Below are positions 45,201-60,200 of a DNA stretch of 64,000 nucleotides, piece by piece. Position numbers and translations under genes: made by a program. This stretch comes from Siphonodentalium dalli. Taxonomy: Eukaryota > Mollusca > Scaphopoda > Gadilida > Siphonodentaliidae. Location of the stretch: the NCBI GenBank assembly GCA_032622095.1, contig CP136067.1, forward strand, positions 180,890,556 to 180,954,555, given 5' to 3'. The notes beneath the pieces are model-generated. The model did not search any database. It was not told where the DNA came from and saw only the letters and a program-made list of their open reading frames with translations. Each line of letters starts with the position of its first letter. The first letter of the stretch is position 1.

Positions 45201-48200
45201 TCATAGGATGCTACTCCAGTACTGACCATCAGAATGGTATTGTGATATTAAACAGCCATAGGATGCTACTCCAGTACTGACCATCAGAATGGTATTGTAA
45301 TATTAAACAGCCATAGGATGCTACTCCAGTACTGACTATCAGAATGGTATTGTAATATTAAACAGTCATAGGATGCTACTCCAGTACTGACCATCAGAAT
45401 GGTATTGTAATATTAAACAGTCATAGGATGCTACTCCAGTACTGACCATCAGAATGGTATTGTAATATTAAACAGTCATAGGATGCTACTCCAGTACTGA
45501 CTATCAGAATGGTATTGTAATATTAAACAGCCATAGAAGGATGCTACTCCAGTACTGACTATCAGAATGGTATTGTAATATTAAACAGTCATAGAAGGAT
45601 GCTACTCCAGTACTGACCATCAGAATGGTATTGTGATATTAAACAGCCATAGGATGCTACTCCAGTACTGACCATCAGAATGGTATTGTAATATTAAACA
45701 GCCATAGGATGCTACTCCAGTACTGACCATCAGAATGGTATTGTAATATTAAACAGCCATAGGATGCTACTCCAGTACTGACTATCAGAATGGTATTGTA
45801 ATATTAAACAGCCATAGGATGCTACTCCAGTATTGACTATCAGAATGGTATTGTAATATTAAACAGTCATAGGATGCTACTCCAGTACTGACCATCAGAA
45901 TGGTATTGTAATATTAAACAGTCATAGGATGCTACTCCAGTACTGACTATCAGAATGGTATTGTAATATTAAACAGCCATAGAAGGATGCTACTCCAGTA
46001 CTGACCATCAGAATGGTATTGTGATATTAAACAGCCATAGGATGCTACTCCAGTACTGACTATCAGAATGGTATTGTAATATTAAACAGTCATAGAAGGA
46101 TGCTACTCCAGTACTGACCATCAGAATGGTATTGTAATATTAAACAGCCATAGGATGCTACTCCAGTACTGACCATCAGAATGGTATTGTAATATTAAAC
46201 AGTCATAGGATGCTACTCCAGTACTGACTATCAGAATGGTATTGTAATATTAAACAGTCATAGAAGGATGCTACTCCAGTACTGACCATCAGAATGGTAT
46301 TGTGATATTAAACAGTCATAGGATGCTACTCCAGTACTGACTATCAGAATGGTATTGTAATATTAAACAGTCATAGGATGCTACTCCAGTACTGACTATC
46401 AGAATGGTATTGTAATATTAAACAGTCATAGGATGCTACTCCAGTACTGACTATCAGAATGGTATTGTAATATTAAACAGCCATAGAAGGATGCTACTCC
46501 AGTACTGACTATCAGAATGGTATTGTAATATTAAACAGTCATAGGATGCTACTCCAGTACTGACTATCAGAATGGTATTGTGATATTAAACAGTCATAGG
46601 ATGCTACTCCAGTACTGACTATCAGAATGGTATTGTAATATTAAACAGCCATAGGATGCTACTCCAGTACTGACTATCAGAATGGTATTGTAATATTAAA
46701 CAGTCATAGGATGCTACTCCAGTACTGACCATCAGAATGGTATTGTAATATTAAACAGCCATAGGATGCTACTCCAGTACTGACCATCAGAATGGTATTG
46801 TAATATTAAACAGCCATAGGATGCTACTCCAGTACTGACTATCAGAATGGTATTGTAATATTAAACAGCCATAGGATGCTACTCCAGTACTGACCATCAG
46901 AATGGTATTGTGATATTAAACAGCCATAGGATGCTACTCCAGTACTGACTATCAGAATGGTATTGTAATATTAAACAGTCATAGGATGCTACTCCAGTAC
47001 TGACTATCAGAATGGTATTGTAATATTAAACAGTCATAGAAGGATGCTACTCCAGTACTGACCATCAGAATGGTATTGTAATATTAAACAGTCATAGAAG
47101 GATGCTACTCCAGTACTGACCATCAGAATGGTATTGTAATATTAAACAGTCATAGAAGGATGCTACTCCAGTACTGACCATCAGAATGGTATTGTAATAT
47201 TAAACAGTCATAGAAGGATGCTACTCCAGTACTGACCATCAGAATGGTATTGTAATATTAAACAGTCATAGAAGGATGCTACTCCAGTACTGACTATCAG
47301 AATGGTATTGTGATATTAAACAGCCATAGGATGCTACTCCAGTACTGACTATCAGAATGGTATTGTAATATTAAACAGTCATAGAAGGATGCTACTCCAG
47401 TACTGACCATCAGAATGGTATTGTAATATTAAACAGTCATAGGATGCTACTCCAGTACTGACTATCAGAATGGTATTGTAATATTAAACAGTCATAGGAT
47501 GCTACTCCAGTACTGACCATCAGAATGGTATTGTGATATTAAACAGTCATAGGATGCTACTCCAGTACTGACTATCAGAATGGTATTGTGATATTAAACA
47601 GTCATAGGATGCTACTCCAGTACTGACCATCAGAATGGTATTGTAATATTAAACAGTCATAGAAGGATGCTACTCCAGTACTGACCATCAGAATGGTATT
47701 GTAATATTAAACAGTCATAGGATGCTACTCCAGTACTGACCATCAGAATGGTATTGTAATATTAAACAGCCATAGGATGCTACTCCAGTACTGACCATCA
47801 GAATGGTATTGTAATATTAAACAGTCATAGGATGCTACTCCAGTACTGACTATCAGAATGGTATTGTAATATTAAACAGCCATAGGATGCTACTCCAGTA
47901 CTGACTATCAGAATGGTATTGTAATATTAAACAGTCATAGGATGCTACTCCAGTACTGACTATCAGAATGGTATTGTAATATTAAACAGTCATAGGATGC
48001 TACTCCAGTACTGACCATCAGAATGGTATTGTAATATTAAACAGCCATAGGATGCTACTCCAGTACTGACTATCAGAATGGTATTGTAATATTAAACAGC
48101 CATAGGATGCTACTCCAGTACTGACTATCAGAATGGTATTGTAATATTAAACAGTCATAGGATGCTACTCCAGTACTGACCATCAGAATGGTATTGTAAT

Positions 48201-51200
48201 ATTAAACAGTCATAGGATGCTACTCCAGTACTGACCATCAGAATGGTATTGTAATATTAAACAGTCATAGGATGCTACTCCAGTACTGACCATCAGAATG
48301 GTATTGTAATATTAAACAGTCATAGAAGGATGCTACTCCAGTACTGACTATCAGAATGGTATTGTAATATTAAACAGTCATAGGATGCTACTCCAGTACT
48401 GACTATCAGAATGGTATTGTAATATTAAACAGTCATAGGATGCTACTCCAGTACTGACCATCAGAATGGTATTGTAATATTAAACAGCCATAGGATGCTA
48501 CTCCAGTACTGACTATCAGAATGGTATTGTAATATTAAACAGCCATAGGATGCTACTCCAGTACTGACTATCAGAATGGTATTGTAATATTAAACAGTCA
48601 TAGAAGGATGCTACTCCAGTACTGACCATCAGAATGGTATTGTAATATTAAACAGTCATAGGATGCTACTCCAGTACTGACTATCAGAATGGTATTGTAA
48701 TATTAAACAGCCATAGGATGCTACTCCAGTACTGACCATCAGAATGGTATTGTAATATTAAACAGTCATAGGATGCTACTCCAGTACTGACCATCAGAAT
48801 GGTATTGTAATATTAAACAGTCATAGGATGCTACTCCAGTACTGACCATCAGAATGGTATTGTAATATTAAACAGCCATAGGATGCTACTCCAGTACTGA
48901 CTATCAGAATGGTATTGTAATATTAAACAGCCATAGGATGCTACTCCAGTACTGACTATCAGAATGGTATTGTAATATTAAACAGCCATAGGATGCTACT
49001 CCAGTACTGACCATCAGAATGGTATTGTAATATTAAACAGCCATAGGATGCTACTCCAGTACTGACTATCAGAATGGTATTGTGATATTAAACAGCCATA
49101 GGATGCTACTCCAGTACTGACTATCAGAATGGTATTGTAATATTAAACAGTCATAGGATGCTACTCCAGTACTGACTATCAGAATGGTATTGTAATATTA
49201 AACAGTCATAGGATGCTACTCCAGTACTGACCATCAGAATGGTATTGTAATATTAAACAGTCATAGGATGCTACTCCAGTACTGACCATCAGAATGGTAT
49301 TGTAATATTAAACAGCCATAGGATGCTACTCCAGTACTGACTATCAGAATGGTATTGTAATATTAAACAGCCATAGGATGCTACTCCAGTACTGACCATC
49401 AGAATGGTATTGTAATATTAAACAGCCATAGGATGCTACTCCAGTACTGACTATCAGAATGGTATTGTAATATTAAACAGTCATAGGATGCTACTCCAGT
49501 ACTGACCATCAGAATGGTATTGTAATATTAAACAGTCATAGGATGCTACTCCAGTACTGACCATCAGAATGGTATTGTAATATTAAACAGCCATAGGATG
49601 CTACTCCAGTACTGACTATCAGAATGGTATTGTAATATTAAACAGTCATAGGATGCTACTCCAGTACTGACCATCAGAATGGTATTGTGATATTAAACAG
49701 TCATAGGATGCTACTCCAGTACTGACCATCAGAATGGTATTGTAATATTAAACAGCCATAGGATGCTACTCCAGTACTGACTATCAGAATGGTATTGTGA
49801 TATTAAACAGTCATAGGATGCTACTCCAGTACTGACTATCAGAATGGTATTGTAATATTAAACAGCCATAGGATGCTACTCCAGTACTGACCATCAGAAT
49901 GGTATTGTAATATTAAACAGTCATAGGATGCTACTCCAGTACTGACCATCAGAATGGTATTGTAATATTAAACAGTCATAGAAGGATGCTACTCCAGTAC
50001 TGACTATCAGAATGGTATTGTAATATTAAACAGTCATAGAAGGATGCTACTCCAGTACTGACTATCAGAATGGTATTGTGATATTAAACAGTCATAGGAT
50101 GCTACTCCAGTACTGACCATCAGAATGGTATTGTAATATTAAACAGTCATAGAAGGATGCTACTCCAGTACTGACTATCAGAATGGTATTGTAATATTAA
50201 ACAGTCATAGAAGGATGCTACTCCAGTACTGACTATCAGAATGGTATTGTGATATTAAACAGTCATAGGATGCTACTCCAGTACTGACCATCAGAATGGT
50301 ATTGTAATATTAAACAGCCATAGGATGCTACTCCAGTACTGACCATCAGAATGGTATTGTAATATTAAACAGCCATAGGATGCTACTCCAGTACTGACCA
50401 TCAGAATGGTATTGTGATATTAAACAGCCATAGGATGCTACTCCAGTACTGACTATCAGAATGGTATTGTGATATTAAACAGTCATAGAAGGATGCTACT
50501 CCAGTACTGACTATCAGAATGGTATTGTAATATTAAACAGCCATAGGATGCTACTCCAGTACTGACCATCAGAATGGTATTGTAATATTAAACAGCCATA
50601 GGATGCTACTCCAGTACTGACCATCAGAATGGTATTGTGATATTAAACAGCCATAGGATGCTACTCCAGTACTGACCATCAGAATGGTATTGTGATATTA
50701 AACAGTCATAGGATGCTACTCCAGTACTGACTATCAGAATGGTATTGTAATATTAAACAGTCATAGAAGGATGCTACTCCAGTACTGACCATCAGAATGG
50801 TATTGTAATATTAAACAGCCATAGAAGGATGCTACTCCAGTACTGACCATCAGAATAGTATTGTAATATTAAACAGTCATAGAAGGATGATACTCCAGTA
50901 CTGACTATCAGAATGGTATTGTAATATTAAACAGTCATAGGATGCTACTCCAGTACTGACCATCAGAATGGTATTGTAATATTAAACAGTCATAGAAGGA
51001 TGCTACTCCAGTACTGACCATCAGAATGGTATTGTAATATTAAACAGCCATAGGATGCTACTCCAGTACTGACCATCAGAATGGTATTGTGATATTAAAC
51101 AGTCATAGGATGCTACTCCAGTACTGACTATCAGAATGGTATTGTAATATTAAACAGTCATAGGATGCTACTCCAGTACTGACCATCAGAATGGTATTGT

Positions 51201-54200
51201 AATATTAAACAGTCATAGAAGGATGCTACTCCAGTACTGACCATCAGAATGGTATTGTAATATTAAACAGTCATAGAAGGATGCTACTCCAGTACTGACC
51301 ATCAGAATGGTATTGTAATATTAAACAGCCATAGGATGCTACTCCAGTACTGACTATCAGAATGGTATTGTAATATTAAACAGTCATAGGATGCTACTCC
51401 AGTACTGACCATCAGAATGGTATTGTAATATTAAACAGTCATAGAAGGATGCTACTCCAGTACTGACCATCAGAATGGTATTGTGATATTAAACAGCCAT
51501 AGAAGGATGCTACTCCAGTACTGACCATCAGAATGGTATTGTAATATTAAACAGCCATAGGATGCTACTCCAGTACTGACTATCAGAATGGTATTGTGAT
51601 ATTAAACAGTCATAGGATGCTACTCCAGTACTGACTATCAGAATGGTATTGTGATATTAAACAGTCATAGAAGGATGCTACTCCAGTACTGACCATCAGA
51701 ATGGTATTGTGATATTAAACAGTCATAGAAGGATGCTACTCCAGTACTGACCATCAGAATGGTATTGTAATATTAAACAGCCATAGGATGCTACTCCAGT
51801 ACTGACTATCAGAATGGTATTGTAATATTAAACAGTCATAGGATGCTACTCCAGTACTGACAATCAGAATGGTATTGTAATATTAAACAGCCATAGGATG
51901 CTACTCCAGTACTGACAATCAGAATGGTATTGTAATATTAAACAGTCATAGGATGCTACTCCAGTACTGACCATCAGAATGGTATTGTAATATTAAACAG
52001 TCATAGGATGCTACTCCAGTACTGACAATCAGAATGGTATTGTAATATTAAACAGCCATAGGATGCTACTCCAGTACTGACTATCAGAATGGTATTGTAA
52101 TATTAAACAGTCATAGGATGCTACTCCAGTACTGACCATCAGAATGGTATTGTGATATTAAACAGTCATAGGATGCTACTCCAGTACTGACCATCAGAAT
52201 GGTATTGTAATATTAAACAGCCATAGGATGCTACTCCAGTACTGACTATCAGAATGGTATTGTGATATTAAACAGTCATAGAAGGATGCTACTCCAGTAC
52301 TGACTATCAGAATGGTATTGTAATATTAAACAGTCATAGGATGCTACTCCAGTACTGACTATCAGAATGGTATTGTAATATTAAACAGTCATAGGATGCT
52401 ACTCCAGTACTGACCATCAGAATGGTATTGTAATATTAAACAGTCATAGGATGCTACTCCAGTACTGACAATCAGAATGGTATTGTAATATTAAACAGCC
52501 ATAGGATGCTACTCCAGTACTGACTATCAGAATGGTATTGTAATATTAAACAGTCATAGGATGCTACTCCAGTACTGACTATCAGAATGGTATTGTAATA
52601 TTAAACAGTCATAGGATGCTACTCCAGTACTGACCATCAGAATGGTATTGTAATATTAAACAGCCATAGGATGCTACTCCAGTACTGACTATCAGAATGG
52701 TATTGTGATATTAAACAGCCATAGGATGCTACTCCAGTACTGACTATCAGAATGGTATTGTAATATTAAACAGCCATAGGATGCTACTCCAGTACTGACT
52801 ATCAGAATGGTATTGTGATATTAAACAGTCATAGGATGCTACTCCAGTACTGACTATCAGAATGGTATTGTAATATTAAACAGCCATAGGATGCTACTCC
52901 AGTACTGACTATCAGAATGGTATTGTAATATTAAACAGCCATAGGATGCTACTCCAGTACTGACTATCAGAATGGTATTGTAATATTAAACAGCCATAGG
53001 ATGCTACTCCAGTACTGACTATCAGAATGGTATTGTAATATTAAACAGCCATAGGATGCTACTCCAGTACTGACTATCAGAATGGTATTGTAATATTAAA
53101 CAGTCATAGGATGCTACTCCAGTACTGACTATCAGAATGGTATTGTAATATTAAACAGTCATAGAAGGATGCTACTCCAGTACTGACCATCAGAATGGTA
53201 TTGTGATATTAAACAGTCATAGGATGCTACTCCAGTACTGACCATCAGAATGGTATTGTAATATTAAACAGCCATAGGATGCTACTCCAGTACTGACCAT
53301 CAGAATGGTATTGTGATATTAAACAGTCATAGGATGCTACTCCAGTACTGACTATCAGAATGGTATTGTAATATTAAACAGCCATAGGATGCTACTCCAG
53401 TACTGACTATCAGAATGGTATTGTAATATTAAACAGCCATAGGATGCTACTCCAGTACTGACTATCAGAATGGTATTGTAATATTAAACAGCCATAGGAT
53501 GCTACTCCAGTACTGACCATCAGAATGGTATTGTAATATTAAACAGTCATAGAAGGATGCTACTCCAGTACTGACCATCAGAATGGTATTGTGATATTAA
53601 ACAGTCATAGGATGCTACTCCAGTACTGACTATCAGAATGGTATTGTAATATTAAACAGCCATAGGATGCTACTCCAGTACTGACCATCAGAATGGTATT
53701 GTAATATTAAACAGTCATAGAAGGATGCTACTCCAGTACTGACCATCAGAATGGTATTGTGATATTAAACAGCCATAGGATGCTACTCCAGTACTGACCA
53801 TCAGAATGGTATTGTAATATTAAACAGCCATAGGATGCTACTCCAGTACTGACCATCAGAATGGTATTGTAATATTAAACAGTCATAGGATGCTACTCCA
53901 GTACTGACCATCAGAATGGTATTGTAATATTAAACAGTCATAGGATGCTACTCCAGTACTGACTATCAGAATGGTATTGTGATATTAAACAGCCATAGGA
54001 TGCTACTCCAGTACTGACTATCAGAATGGTATTGTAATATTAAACAGTCATAGGATGCTACTCCAGTACTGACTATCAGAATGGTATTGTGATATTAAAC
54101 AGTCATAGGATGCTACTCCAGTACTGACCATCAGAATGGTATTGTGATATTAAACAGTCATAGAAGGATGCTACTCCAGTACTGACCATCAGAATGGTAT

Positions 54201-57200
54201 TGTAATATTAAACAGCCATAGGATGCTACTCCAGTACTGACCATCAGAATGGTATTGTAATATTAAACAGTCATAGGATGCTACTCCAGTACTGACTATC
54301 AGAATGGTATTGTAATATTAAACAGTCATAGGATGCTACTCCAGTACTGACTATCAGAATGGTATTGTAATATTAAACAGTCATAGGATGCTACTCCAGT
54401 ACTGACTATCAGAATGGTATTGTAATATTAAACAGTCATAGGATGCTACTCCAGTACTGACTATCAGAATGGTATTGTAATATTAAACAGCCATAGGATG
54501 CTACTCCAGTACTGACCATCAGAATGGTATTGTAATATTAAACAGTCATAGGATGCTACTCCAGTACTGACTATCAGAATGGTATTGTAATATTAAACAG
54601 TCATAGGATGCTACTCCAGTACTGACCATCAGAATGGTATTGTAATATTAAACAGTCATAGAAGGATGCTACTCCAGTACTGACCATCAGAATGGTATTG
54701 TGATATTAAACAGTCATAGGATGCTACTCCAGTACTGACCATCAGAATGGTATTGTAATATTAAACAGTCATAGGATGCTACTCCAGTACTGACTATCAG
54801 AATGGTATTGTAATATTAAACAGTCATAGGATGCTACTCCAGTACTGACCATCAGAATGGTATTGTGATATTAAACAGCCATAGGATGCTACTCCAGTAC
54901 TGACTATCAGAATGGTATTGTAATATTAAACAGCCATAGGATGCTACTCCAGTACTGACCATCAGAATGGTATTGTAATATTAAACAGCCATAGGATGCT
55001 ACTCCAGTACTGACCATCAGAATGGTATTGTAATATTAAACAGTCATAGAAGGATGCTACTCCAGTACTGACCATCAGAATGGTATTGTAATATTAAACA
55101 GTCATAGAAGGATGCTACTCCAGTACTGACCATCAGAATGGTATTGTGATATTAAACAGTCATAGGATGCTACTCCAGTACTGACCATCAGAATGGTATT
55201 GTAATATTAAACAGTCATAGAAGGATGCTACTCCAGTACTGACCATCAGAATGGTATTGTGATATTAAACAGTCATAGGATGCTACTCCAGTACTGACCA
55301 TCAGAATGGTATTGTAATATTAAACAGTCATAGGATGCTACTCCAGTACTGACTATCAGAATGGTATTGTAATATTAAACAGTCATAGGATGCTACTCCA
55401 GTACTGACCATCAGAATGGTATTGTGATATTAAACAGCCATAGGATGCTACTCCAGTACTGACTATCAGAATGGTATTGTAATATTAAACAGCCATAGGA
55501 TGCTACTCCAGTACTGACTATCAGAATGGTATTGTGATATTAAACAGCCATAGGATGCTACTCCAGTACTGACCATCAGAATGGTATTGTAATATTAAAC
55601 AGTCATAGGATGCTACTCCAGTACTGACTATCAGAATGGTATTGTAATATTAAACAGTCATAGGATGCTACTCCAGTACTGACTATCAGAATGGTATTGT
55701 GATATTAAACAGTCATAGGATGCTACTCCAGTACTGACCATCAGAATGGTATTGTGATATTAAACAGTCATAGGATGCTACTCCAGTACTGACCATCAGA
55801 ATGGTATTGTAATATTAAACAGTCATAGGATGCTACTCCAGTACTGACTATCAGAATGGTATTGTAATATTAAACAGTCATAGAAGGATGCTACTCCAGT
55901 ACTGACCATCAGAATGGTATTGTGATATTAAACAGCCATAGGATGCTACTCCAGTACTGACCATCAGAATGGTATTGTAATATTAAACAGCCATAGGATG
56001 CTACTCCAGTACTGACCATCAGAATGGTATTGTGATATTAAACAGTCATAGAAGGATGCTACTCCAGTACTGACCATCAGAATGGTATTGTAATATTAAA
56101 CAGCCATAGGATGCTACTCCAGTACTGACCATCAGAATGGTATTGTGATATTAAACAGTCATAGGATGCTACTCCAGTACTGACCATCAGAATGGTATTG
56201 TGATATTAAACAGTCATAGGATGCTACTCCAGTACTGACCATCAGAATGGTATTGTGATATTAAACAGTCATAGAAGGATGCTACTCCAGTACTGACTAT
56301 CAGAATGGTATTGTAATATTAAACAGTCATAGGATGCTACTCCAGTACTGACTATCAGAATGGTATTGTAATATTAAACAGCCATAGGATGCTACTCCAG
56401 TACTGACTATCAGAATGGTATTGTGATATTAAACAGCCATAGGATGCTACTCCAGTACTGACCATCAGAATGGTATTGTAATATTAAACAGCCATAGGAT
56501 GCTACTCCAGTACTGACCATCAGAATGGTATTGTAATATTAAACAGCCATAGGATGCTACTCCAGTACTGACTATCAGAATGGTATTGTAATATTAAACA
56601 GTCATAGGATGCTACTCCAGTACTGACCATCAGAATGGTATTGTAATATTAAACAGTCATAGGATGCTACTCCAGTACTGACTATCAGAATGGTATTGTA
56701 ATATTAAACAGTCATAGGATGCTACTCCAGTACTGACTATCAGAATGGTATTGTAATATTAAACAGCCATAGGATGCTACTCCAGTACTGACCATCAGAA
56801 TGGTATTGTAATATTAAACAGCCATAGGATGCTACTCCAGTACTGACCATCAGAATGGTATTGTAATATTAAACAGTCATAGGATGCTACTCCAGTACTG
56901 ACCATCAGAATGGTATTGTAATATTAAACAGCCATAGGATGCTACTCCAGTACTGACCATCAGAATGGTATTGTAATATTAAACAGCCATAGGATGCTAC
57001 TCCAGTACTGACCATCAGAATGGTATTGTAATATTAAACAGTCATAGGATGCTACTCCAGTACTGACTATCAGAATGGTATTGTGATATTAAACAGTCAT
57101 AGAAGGATGCTACTCCAGTACTGACCATCAGAATGGTATTGTAATATTAAACAGTCATAGGATGCTACTCCAGTACTGACTATCAGAATGGTATTGTAAT

Positions 57201-60200
57201 ATTAAACAGCCATAGAAGGATGCTACTCCAGTACTGACCATCAGAATGGTATTGTGATATTAAACAGTCATAGAAGGATGCTACTCCAGTACTGACCATC
57301 AGAATGGTATTGTAATATTAAACAGTCATAGGATGCTACTCCAGTACTGACTATCAGAATGGTATTGTAATATTAAACAGCCATAGAAGGATGCTACTCC
57401 AGTACTGACTATCAGAATGGTATTGTGATATTAAACAGTCATAGAAGGATGCTACTCCAGTACTGACCATCAGAATGGTATTGTAATATTAAACAGTCAT
57501 AGGATGCTACTCCAGTACTGACTATCAGAATGGTATTGTAATATTAAACAGCCATAGGATGCTACTCCAGTACTGACCATCAGAATGGTATTGTAATATT
57601 AAACAGCCATAGGATGCTACTCCAGTACTGACTATCAGAATGGTATTGTGATATTAAACAGTCATAGGATGCTACTCCAGTACTGACTATCAGAATGGTA
57701 TTGTAATATTAAACAGTCATAGGATGCTACTCCAGTACTGACCATCAGAATGGTATTGTAATATTAAACAGCCATAGGATGCTACTCCAGTACTGACCAT
57801 CAGAATGGTATTGTAATATTAAACAGCCATAGGATGCTACTCCAGTACTGACCATCAGAATGGTATTGTAATATTAAACAGTCATAGGATGCTACTCCAG
57901 TACTGACCATCAGAATGGTATTGTAATATTAAACAGTCATAGGATGCTACTCCAGTACTGACCATCAGAATGGTATTGTAATATTAAACAGTCATAGGAT
58001 GCTACTCCAGTACTGACTATCAGAATGGTATTGTGATATTAAACAGTCATAGAAGGATGCTACTCCAGTACTGACTATCAGAATGGTATTGTAATATTAA
58101 ACAGTCATAGGATGCTACTCCAGTACTGACTATCAGAATGGTATTGTAATATTAAACAGTCATAGGATGCTACTCCAGTACTGACTATCAGAATGGTATT
58201 GTGATATTAAACAGCCATAGGATGCTACTCCAGTACTGACCATCAGAATGGTATTGTGATATTAAACAGCCATAGGATGCTACTCCAGTACTGACCATCA
58301 GAATGGTATTGTAATATTAAACAGTCATAGGATGCTACTCCAGTACTGACCATCAGAATGGTATTGTGATATTAAACAGCCATAGGATGCTACTCCAGTA
58401 CTGACTATCAGAATGGTATTGTAATATTAAACAGTCATAGGATGCTACTCCAGTACTGACCATCAGAATGGTATTGTAATATTAAACAGTCATAGGATGC
58501 TACTCCAGTACTGACCATCAGAATGGTATTGTAATATTAAACAGTCATAGGATGCTACTCCAGTACTGACCATCAGAATGGTATTGTAATATTAAACAGT
58601 CATAGGATGCTACTCCAGTACTGACCATCAGAATGGTATTGTAATATTAAACAGTCATAGGATGCTACTCCAGTACTGACCATCAGAATGGTATTGTAAT
58701 ATTAAACAGCCATAGGATGCTACTCCAGTACTGACCATCAGAATGGTATTGTAATATTAAACAGTCATAGAAGGATGCTACTCCAGTACTGACTATCAGA
58801 ATGGTATTGTAATATTAAACAGCCATAGGATGCTACTCCAGTACTGACCATCAGAATGGTATTGTAATATTAAACAGTCATAGGATGCTACTCCAGTACT
58901 GACTATCAGAATGGTATTGTAATATTAAACAGCCATAGGATGCTACTCCAGTACTGACTATCAGAATGGTATTGTGATATTAAACAGTCATAGGATGCTA
59001 CTCCAGTACTGACCATCAGAATGGTATTGTAATATTAAACAGTCATAGGATGCTACTCCAGTACTGACCATCAGAATGGTATTGTAATATTAAACAGTCA
59101 TAGGATGCTACTCCAGTACTGACCATCAGAATGGTATTGTAATATTAAACAGTCATAGGATGCTACTCCAGTACTGACTATCAGAATGGTATTGTAATAT
59201 TAAACAGCCATAGGATGCTACTCCAGTACTGACCATCAGAATGGTATTGTGATATTAAACAGTCATAGGATGCTACTCCAGTACTGACCATCAGAATGGT
59301 ATTGTGATATTAAACAGTCATAGGATGCTACTCCAGTACTGACCATCAGAATGGTATTGTAATATTAAACAGCCATAGGATGCTACTCCAGTACTGACCA
59401 TCAGAATGGTATTGTAATATTAAACAGCCATAGGATGCTACTCCAGTACTGACTATCAGAATGGTATTGTAATATTAAACAGCCATAGGATGCTACTCCA
59501 GTACTGACCATCAGAATGGTATTGTGATATTAAACAGCCATAGGATGCTACTCCAGTACTGACTATCAGAATGGTATTGTAATATTAAACAGTCATAGGA
59601 TGCTACTCCAGTACTGACCATCAGAATGGTATTGTGATATTAAACAGTCATAGGATGCTACTCCAGTACTGACTATCAGAATGGTATTGTAATATTAAAC
59701 AGCCATAGGATGCTACTCCAGTACTGACCATCAGAATGGTATTGTGATATTAAACAGCCATAGGATGCTACTCCAGTACTGACTATCAGAATGGTATTGT
59801 AATATTAAACAGCCATAGGATGCTACTCCAGTACTGACCATCAGAATGGTATTGTGATATTAAACAGTCATAGGATGCTACTCCAGTACTGACCATCAGA
59901 ATGGTATTGTAATATTAAACAGCCATAGGATGCTACTCCAGTACTGACCATCAGAATGGTATTGTAATATTAAACAGTCATAGGATGCTACTCCAGTACT
60001 GACCATCAGAATGGTATTGTAATATTAAACAGCCATAGGATGCTACTCCAGTACTGACTATCAGAATGGTATTGTAATATTAAACAGCCATAGGATGCTA
60101 CTCCAGTACTGACTATCAGAATGGTATTGTAATATTAAACAGTCATAGGATGCTACTCCAGTACTGACTATCAGAATGGTATTGTAATATTAAACAGTCA

